A stretch of 64,000 nt of DNA from JADLBR01 sp964651705 (GTDB lineage: Bacteria > Verrucomicrobiota > Verrucomicrobiia > JADLBR01): NCBI GenBank assembly GCA_964651705.1, contig CAZYWZ010000021.1, positions 12,806 through 76,805 on the forward strand, in the 5' to 3' direction. The notes below the pieces were generated by a model. The model was not told the origin of the DNA. It searched no databases and was given only the letters and a program-made list of their open reading frames with translations. Positions within the stretch are counted from its first letter, which is position 1. Every line of letters begins with the position of its first letter. Below are positions 60,101 to 64,000 of the stretch, in pieces. The translations under genes and the position numbers were made by a program.

Positions 60101-60323
60101 CGCGGTCCTGGTTCCCATCCATGAAATACCAGTAGACCCCGGGCCGAGAGGCATCCGGCGGTTCCACGAATTCCGACGCCAATCCCGCCGTGGCCCCGGG
60201 GCCTCCCGCCGCCCCGAACGCGGGCATCGCGAGCGCGGCCAGCGGCCCAAACACGTCCCACCTGAGGCGACTGCGCCGCCGGCGCGCGACTCCCGACAAT
60301 CCATGCCCCATGGTCTCTGGCAT
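57195..60323 (-). CDS. GH106-family alpha-L-rhamnosidase-like enzyme
   Basis: About 1042 residues with an export signal (RRRRSRLRWDVFGPLAALAMPAFGAAG). Family features in order: VYWYFMDGNQDREAMVADLEAM, IILGTGPGWCGAGGPW, TALHLDSWESSSQNWS, FYYTSQFYDMNPAGDLD, VVRAEAFTSNPKHGYGDN, and a C-terminal galactose-binding-like domain (RVTLNGEDMGVVWTPPFRVDVT, ANTWVNRLIGD). GH106 removes terminal alpha-L-rhamnose from pectic and other glycans. A palindromic element at 57564-57636 is translated in frame as GEAGRKSENESRNTENGTR within the C-terminal domain. Two near ATG codons (60323, 60311) are possible starts. Confidence 0.85.
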   Translation of the reverse strand: MPETMGHGLSGVARRRRSRLRWDVFGPLAALAMPAFGAAGGPGATAGLASEFVEPPDASRPGVYWYFMDGNQDREAMVADLEAMRGAGIRKALFLEVNIGVPRGPVDFMSEAWQENFAHAVRVAERLGIEIILGTGPGWCGAGGPWIEPAQSMQHLRASSVAAAGPGPFTAKLPVPALREPSRFAGLSPKLAERRAAWHADVSVLAFPTPAKAAPPDLLDVKVLNETQPYSIWKHVPRFIATQAEYPEPPGGAIIDPAKIVDLTSRLRPDGSLDWEVPPGQWTVMRFAARSTGVTSRPAPEPGHGFEADKFNAEAFAYHFGQFHRRLMDRVGPRQPGRGWTALHLDSWESSSQNWSGAFREEFRRRRGYDPQPYFPAYAGLIVGSREKTERFLWDLRKTAQELVVENHAGAIRRMAHENGFYYTSQFYDMNPAGDLDLGAVADIPSCEFWSGKNDTVYSCVEAAAVAHTMGRPVVRAEAFTSNPKHGYGDNPADMKNQTDWALAIGINDFIFHTYQHQPLGLDGPKPGMAMGPHGIHWHRNQPFWPMVGPYHDYIARCGHLLRQGVSVADILYLAPEGAPHIFMPPEDAMLGEGLFREKKGHGFDAVSPGILMARAKAEGGRIAFPEGSSYRVLVLPAGATTTPELLAKIGQLLRDGITAIGTPPVKSPSLSGFPGCDEQVASLAREIWGGAQAPGQVAERPVGKGRIVWGGESTAPASADMLYPSYASAVAYLERQGIGPVFASDGPVRYHQRRTEARDIFFVSNREPKPVETACAFRTDGGAPELWDPVNGERRRLPEFARRGETVEVPLRFAAHEGYFVVFDRPANRDAAAPGGKNFADEETVVGIDGPFDVAFDPAWGGPGTPVTFDRLSDWKDHSDPGIKYYSGTATYRKVFRVPLSVFGEAGRKSENESRNTENGTRITLVLDLGSVHKIARVTLNGEDMGVVWTPPFRVDVTGKLRHGDNALEIVVANTWVNRLIGDQQTGNKDVRQLRWESGMLGERPHPAGRFTFTTARDYTADSPLQPSGLLGPVGVRVIRR
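57564..57636. repeat. Palindromic element within the GH106 coding sequence
   Basis: Left arm tccgtgttccggctttcgttttc and right arm gaaaaccgaaagcggaacacgga are near-perfect inverses. The encoded peptide NESRNTENGTR is of a kind I recognise from repeated in-frame insertions in PVC/Planctomycete proteins. Confidence 0.75.
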
Positions 60324-60502
60324 ACACCCAATGACTACCGCCGGCAGACCCTCGCATCCACCACGAACACCCCTCGATTTGCGCCACACGCTCGCACAAA
60401 ACCGTGCGAGTCAGCAGCCTGTCGGACGCGGCATGGGCCAACGGGCCGCTGGCCAGAAACTTCGCCCCCGGCGGCATCTCACCGAGACGCCCTACAATTT
60501 TT

Positions 60503-60525
60503 GTAGGCCGCCTGTGCCAGGCGGC
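60503..60525. repeat. GTAG-type REP hairpin, GCCGCCTG stem
   Basis: GTAG followed by GCCGCCTG-TGC-CAGGCGGC, a perfect 8-bp stem. Just upstream, cctacaatttttgtagg forms a second small palindrome overlapping the GTAG. Confidence 0.7.
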
Positions 60526-60676
60526 AGCGGGAGTGTAGTTTCCCCCTTGAATGATCCGGCGCGCTCGCGCGCCGCGGGTGGGGCTGACCTGAAACTCCAA
60601 AGCTCGGACAGGGCCAAGCGCACGAAGGATCCTATGACACGCAGGCTGTTGCGCGGATCAATCGGAGGGCCGATGT

Positions 60677-60795
60677 GGACTGCGGCGTGGTAGCGCCGCT
60701 TTGGATGGGCGCGTCGGGCCCTGTTGGAGAGTCTCGCGCCGGGCGCACCCGGACCCTCCGGGGCGATCCAAAGCGGCGCTACCACGCCGTAGTCC
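60677..60795. repeat. Long-armed inverted repeat with internal GTAG/CTAC
   Basis: The arms are 30 nt with a single mismatch: ggactgcggcgtggtagcgccgctttggat against its inverse ending agtcc. GTAG begins at 60690 and CTAC ends at 60782. The 59-bp centre is GC-rich. It resembles a REPIN with extended stems. Confidence 0.85.
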
Positions 60796-60826
60796 AAAAT
60801 AGGGCCGGCGGGGGCGAAGTTTCTGG

Positions 60827-61165
60827 CTATCCCCGGCGCGCCGCGTCCGCCTTGGCGGCAAGGATGAAATCGCTCTCGGTGAGGCCATTGATCTTGTGCG
60901 TCCAGATCCTCAATTCCACCCTGCCCCATGTCAGCAAGATGTCGGGATGGTGGCCCTGCTCCTCCGCGATCTCACCGACCCGATTCACAAAATCGAGCGC
61001 GCGCCGGAAATTCTCGAACTCGTACGCCTTCTTGAGATGGTGCCCGCCCTCGACAGCCCAACCCTCCTCGAGCTGTCCCGCCAACCGGTTGAGCGCGTCT
61101 CCCTCCAGCGGTTTGGCGTCACCGGCGCACGGTTTACATCTCCTGTCGGATAGTCTGTCGGGCAT
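60827..61165 (-). CDS. phhB: Pterin-4a-carbinolamine dehydratase
   Basis: 112 residues. FENFRRALDFVNRVGEIAEEQGHHPDI carries the paired His of the PCD/DCoH active site, and WGRVELRIWTHKINGLTESDFILAAKAD completes the fold. It dehydrates 4a-hydroxytetrahydropterin; no aromatic amino acid hydroxylase is seen nearby. AGAGGA precedes the ATG. It lies downstream of the sulfatase gene with a gap of about 125 bp. Confidence 0.93.
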   Translation of the reverse strand: MPDRLSDRRCKPCAGDAKPLEGDALNRLAGQLEEGWAVEGGHHLKKAYEFENFRRALDFVNRVGEIAEEQGHHPDILLTWGRVELRIWTHKINGLTESDFILAAKADAARRG

Positions 61166-61290
61166 GGCATCCTCTTTCTCGTTCCGTCTGGTGAAACCAT
61201 GGACCCGTCTCACCGGCACCGCAACCCGACGGGAGTCCTGTATCTTCAGGGGGAAACTTCTCCTTGTGGCGCAGGCATTCCCGCCCGCCA

Positions 61291-63930
61291 TCATCGCCCC
61301 GCGGCCCGCAGGACCACGACCGCATCCGTGGTCTGCGCGGTCACGAAAAGAAATCCATCGCGATAGACGAGGTCGTGGAGATCGTCGGCGCCGCCCGGCA
61401 GGATCCATCCCAGGGACGCCCGCGCCGTCTCGCGGGGTTTGTCAGGGTCGGACACATCGATGGCCTGGACGGTCTGCCCACCGGACGCGTAGACCGTGGC
61501 GCCGGCCAGCTCTAGACCGTTGGGCCCGCGCGCGTCAGGGAACGCCAGCACGCCACGCAGCCTTGGCGCCGATGGATCGGACAGGTCCACCACGCTGGCA
61601 TTCGCCACGAGTCGCCCATCTTTCGGTGCCTTGGGTGAGAGCGCCGAGCCGACGTAGGCGAAATGTCCCCCCACCATCACGCGGTTCGCCCCCGCGAGTC
61701 GTGGGTCCTCCAGCTTGCCGACGAGTTGCCACTGTTCCGGGGGCAACACGGCGCCCGACCCCGCCTCGCGAACCCGGTAGATCGCGAGCCGCCCCGGCCT
61801 GCCGCTTTCGCCGAAACCATTTGGATCCACAGCGACCAGCAGGTCGCCGCACAGGGCCACGTCGTGTGGCGAGGTGAGACCATCGAGGCCTTTGGCATCG
61901 CGGGCACCCGCGGCCCTAACCGCGGGCGGATCGGCTTCGATCCCGGCGGCCACGATGAAGCCCTGCTTGTTGGAGCCCAGCACCGTGTCGCCGAGACGGA
62001 CCAGGCCGTTGATCTTATCCACGCGGGGGCGGTCGGCGATGGCCGCCAATTGCCGCGGCGCGCCGGGATTTCTCACATCGAACAGAAACAGGTCGCGCGC
62101 GCCGAGGAGCAGTCGCCCATCCCCGAGCGGCAAGACCGTCTCCGCGTCCTCGTACGCCCTCGGGTCGCGCACGGACCACAGGCACTTCGGTGCCGCCGGT
62201 CGGCTAAAATCCACGATGGCGAGCGAGCCGCCCTTGCCCGCGACATACCCGATTCCATCCCGAACCTCGATGTCATGCGCGCCATCGAGCGCCAACGCAT
62301 CGCGCAGCATGGCCGCAACCACGAGTCGTCCCCCGCCCGCCCATTCCGGCGTCCCGAACCAGTCGTGCATCTCCTTCTCGAAGGACGCGACCACCTCGGG
62401 GGGCTCGGGCCATTGCCCGCGATCGCCGGTCTCGACGATCCAGGTGTCCAGGGCGGCCCGCAGGCGCATTGCCGCCTCCCGGTGCGCGGGGTCCGGGGAG
62501 TCGATGAGGTTGCGGATCTCGTGGGGGTCCGCGTCAGTGTCATACAATTCCTCCGAGGGGCCGCCCATCGCCATCAGGGCCGCGGGCGGTCCGTCGAGTC
62601 TTCCCTGCGCCTGCAGTTCGCGCATCAGCGGGATGACGAGGAAACACTTCTCCTTGTATCGGTTCAGGGAGGCGAACGTCGGGCCCGGGGTGAAGTTCCG
62701 GATGTAGCGGAAGCGCGCGTCCCGCACCGTTCGGATGCGCTGGATGGTCTCGTCGATCCGATCGCGCGCGGAGAAGGCATACTGCCTCGGCGGGTCGGGG
62801 CGGTCGCCGAGGAACACCCGCCCCTGCATCAGGGGTGGCCGCGGCTCGCCCGCGATCGCCAGCGTCGTCGCGGTGACGTCGATCAGGCTGATGACGCGGT
62901 CGTCCACCGAACCTGATTCAAACTTCGCAGGCGCGGGTATGCGTTTCGGCCACCGGACGATCATCGGCACGTGCAACCCGCTGTCGTAGCACCAGTGGAT
63001 CCCGCGCGGCTCGAGGCGCCCGTTGTCGCCGAAGAAGATGACGACGGTATCCTCCTCCAGCCCATCCTCGCGCAGGCGGTCCAAGACCCAGCCGATACGG
63101 CGGTCCATGCTCGAGACCGAATTGAGGAATCGCGCCCACTCCTCGCGCGCGATGGGATGGTCGGGGTAGTACGGCGGCGGCGTCACGTTCTCGGGCGTCG
63201 CCACCTTGGGATGCTCGCGCTCCCCCACCCACTCCACGCGCTCCTTCTTCGCGCTCTTCCGATCATAGATGTCGTATTCCATCTCGTGCGAGTTCACCAC
63301 CGCGAAGAAGGGCTGGCGCGACTTGAGCGCCGACCAGTCGTCCGACATGTAGATCGGGCCCTCGTTGACGAAATTCAGATCCAGCTTCCCGGTGCCGACG
63401 GACCGATCGCCGATGGCCTTGATGTTCGCGGTGAAATAGCCCGCGTCGCGCAGGCGGTGCGTGATGGGGCGGACGCCCTCGGGCAATCGGAAATCGTCGT
63501 CGCGATGCGACCGCATGGGATGCGTGTCGGTAGTCGTCTGGTACATCCCGGTGAAAAATGCCGACCGGCTCGGCGCGCAGGCCGGGTTGGTCGAGAAAAC
63601 GCGGGTGTAGCGGACGCCCTCCGCGGCCAACCTGTCCAGATTTGGCGTCGCGACCTGTTTCGCGCCGTAGCAGCCCAGGTCGTGGCAGAGGTTCTCCCCG
63701 ATCAGCCAGAGGATGTTGGGACGGCGCGCCGCATCGGCCGCAGGGCAACCGGCGGCCAAGGCGATGCATAGCGTAGCCCATCTGGTCACGGATGGGCTGC
63801 GGCGCCAGAGCGGAAACGATCGGCAGAAAATCGTAGCCCATCTGGTGACAGATGGGCCCGGGCGCTCGCCAGGCGCGTCCACGGTCTCACGACCGTGGCT
63901 ACGGGCGGGAGTTTTCAAGTCAGATTCCAT
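61291..63930 (-). CDS. Sulfatase fused to a C-terminal LVIVD-type beta-propeller; N-terminus overrun by REP elements
   Basis: About 879 residues. The sulfatase fold starts RRPNILWLIGENLCHDLGCYG; ACAPSRSAFFTGM holds the Cys converted to formylglycine (C-x-P-S-R), and YDTDADPHEIRNL closes the type I sulfatase part near residue 500. The rest is a propeller with blades such as GGSLAIVDFSRPAAPK, FLFDVRNPGAP, ASVVDLSDPSAP and VQAIDVSDPDKP. The first ~70 residues are unusual: PSVTRWAT appears twice because REP hairpins (63773-63797, 63833-63902) are translated there, ahead of what remains of a signal peptide (TLCIALAAGCPAADA). The true start is therefore uncertain. Confidence 0.85.
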   Translation of the reverse strand: MESDLKTPARSHGRETVDAPGERPGPSVTRWATIFCRSFPLWRRSPSVTRWATLCIALAAGCPAADAARRPNILWLIGENLCHDLGCYGAKQVATPNLDRLAAEGVRYTRVFSTNPACAPSRSAFFTGMYQTTTDTHPMRSHRDDDFRLPEGVRPITHRLRDAGYFTANIKAIGDRSVGTGKLDLNFVNEGPIYMSDDWSALKSRQPFFAVVNSHEMEYDIYDRKSAKKERVEWVGEREHPKVATPENVTPPPYYPDHPIAREEWARFLNSVSSMDRRIGWVLDRLREDGLEEDTVVIFFGDNGRLEPRGIHWCYDSGLHVPMIVRWPKRIPAPAKFESGSVDDRVISLIDVTATTLAIAGEPRPPLMQGRVFLGDRPDPPRQYAFSARDRIDETIQRIRTVRDARFRYIRNFTPGPTFASLNRYKEKCFLVIPLMRELQAQGRLDGPPAALMAMGGPSEELYDTDADPHEIRNLIDSPDPAHREAAMRLRAALDTWIVETGDRGQWPEPPEVVASFEKEMHDWFGTPEWAGGGRLVVAAMLRDALALDGAHDIEVRDGIGYVAGKGGSLAIVDFSRPAAPKCLWSVRDPRAYEDAETVLPLGDGRLLLGARDLFLFDVRNPGAPRQLAAIADRPRVDKINGLVRLGDTVLGSNKQGFIVAAGIEADPPAVRAAGARDAKGLDGLTSPHDVALCGDLLVAVDPNGFGESGRPGRLAIYRVREAGSGAVLPPEQWQLVGKLEDPRLAGANRVMVGGHFAYVGSALSPKAPKDGRLVANASVVDLSDPSAPRLRGVLAFPDARGPNGLELAGATVYASGGQTVQAIDVSDPDKPRETARASLGWILPGGADDLHDLVYRDGFLFVTAQTTDAVVVLRAAGR
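63773..63797. repeat. GTAG-type REP hairpin inside the sulfatase 5' region
   Basis: GTAGCCCATCTGGTCACGGATGGGC, a variant of the hairpin at 1823 and 3379, here overlapping the signal-peptide codons. Confidence 0.75.
63833..63902. repeat. GTAG/CTAC-bounded double-hairpin REP element
   Basis: A 70-bp unit, same length and layout as 1823-1892: CCCATCTG / CAGATGGG hairpin, a GC spacer, CCACGGTC / GACCGTGG hairpin. Preceded by agaaaatc. It lies within the open frame of the sulfatase N-terminus. Confidence 0.85.
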
Positions 63931-63965
63931 TCCCCGCCCGCGGGCCACCACCGGGGCGGAAAATG

Positions 63966-64000
63966 GTAGGCTGCGCCTTGGCGCACGCTGCCGAATCCAC
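63966..64000. repeat. Start of a GTAG REP element, cut by the window end
   Basis: GTAGGCTGCGCCTTGGCGCACGCTGCCGAAT matches the left part of 21600-21662, with the same ggaaaat lead. The right arm would lie outside the window. Confidence 0.75.

Larger units (their letters stand above)
60324..60826. other. 503-bp intergenic stretch with two REP-like elements
   Basis: No gene supported. It contains the GTAG hairpin 60503-60525 and the 119-bp inverted repeat 60677-60795. The remainder shows no conserved-looking coding frame. Confidence 0.7.

Overview
The window is GC-rich (roughly two thirds G+C by eye), densely coding, and dominated by secreted carbohydrate-active enzymes, a sulfatase, DUF3300 and beta-propeller proteins, ExuT-like MFS carriers, and many short palindromic repeats with an IS200-like REP-associated transposase. 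No SusC/SusD pair is present. This mix suggests an uncultured member of the PVC group (Kiritimatiellota, Lentisphaerota or Verrucomicrobiota), a moderate-confidence inference from gene content alone.

Layout. 1-4517 (minus): the start-side part of a DUF3300 protein, a GH10-type enzyme and an NHL propeller. 4731-7240 (plus): a small conserved protein translationally coupled to a CPA2 antiporter. 7273-8694 (minus): a GH13 enzyme. 8856-43304 (minus): a nearly unbroken 34-kb run of 24 genes, read from an IclR-type regulator at the far end. It holds two glucarate-dehydratase-like enolases, SDR dehydrogenases, a RidA-like protein, GH89, GH20, two GH115, GH5, two GH39-like proteins (one fused to an esterase), GH28, a creatininase-family protein, a radical SAM protein, two MFS transporters, an RraA-like protein, a pyruvyl-transferase-family protein, an SDR-type UxuB and UxaC. 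Many neighbours overlap by ATGA. The locus reads as a glycan-utilisation cluster that releases uronic acids and N-acetylhexosamines and carries uronates to fructuronate and mannonate; no UxuA is seen. 43459-46959 (plus): pyruvate carboxylase. Then come a REP element, tRNA-Leu(CAG) and a RAYT transposase in AT-rich flanks. 48363-56714: a divergent cluster with a cNMP-domain SpoIIE phosphatase and an RsbW-like kinase on minus, and on plus a triple-domain ABC binding protein, a STAS protein, a permease, an ATPase and a second STAS protein. 57195-63930 (minus): GH106 rhamnosidase, pterin carbinolamine dehydratase, and a sulfatase-propeller fusion.

Three things stand out. (1) The SpoIIE/RsbW/STAS genes surrounding an ABC transporter with three fused binding domains look like a partner-switching system attached to a transporter; I know of no described equivalent. 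(2) A 12-nt dyad, TTCA-N4-TGAA, occurs upstream of four transcription units including the IclR gene, a candidate regulon signal. (3) GTAG-anchored REP hairpins and other palindromes are numerous, and at least five sit inside or at the start of coding regions, where they add peptide, replace a signal-peptide region or fuse two genes.
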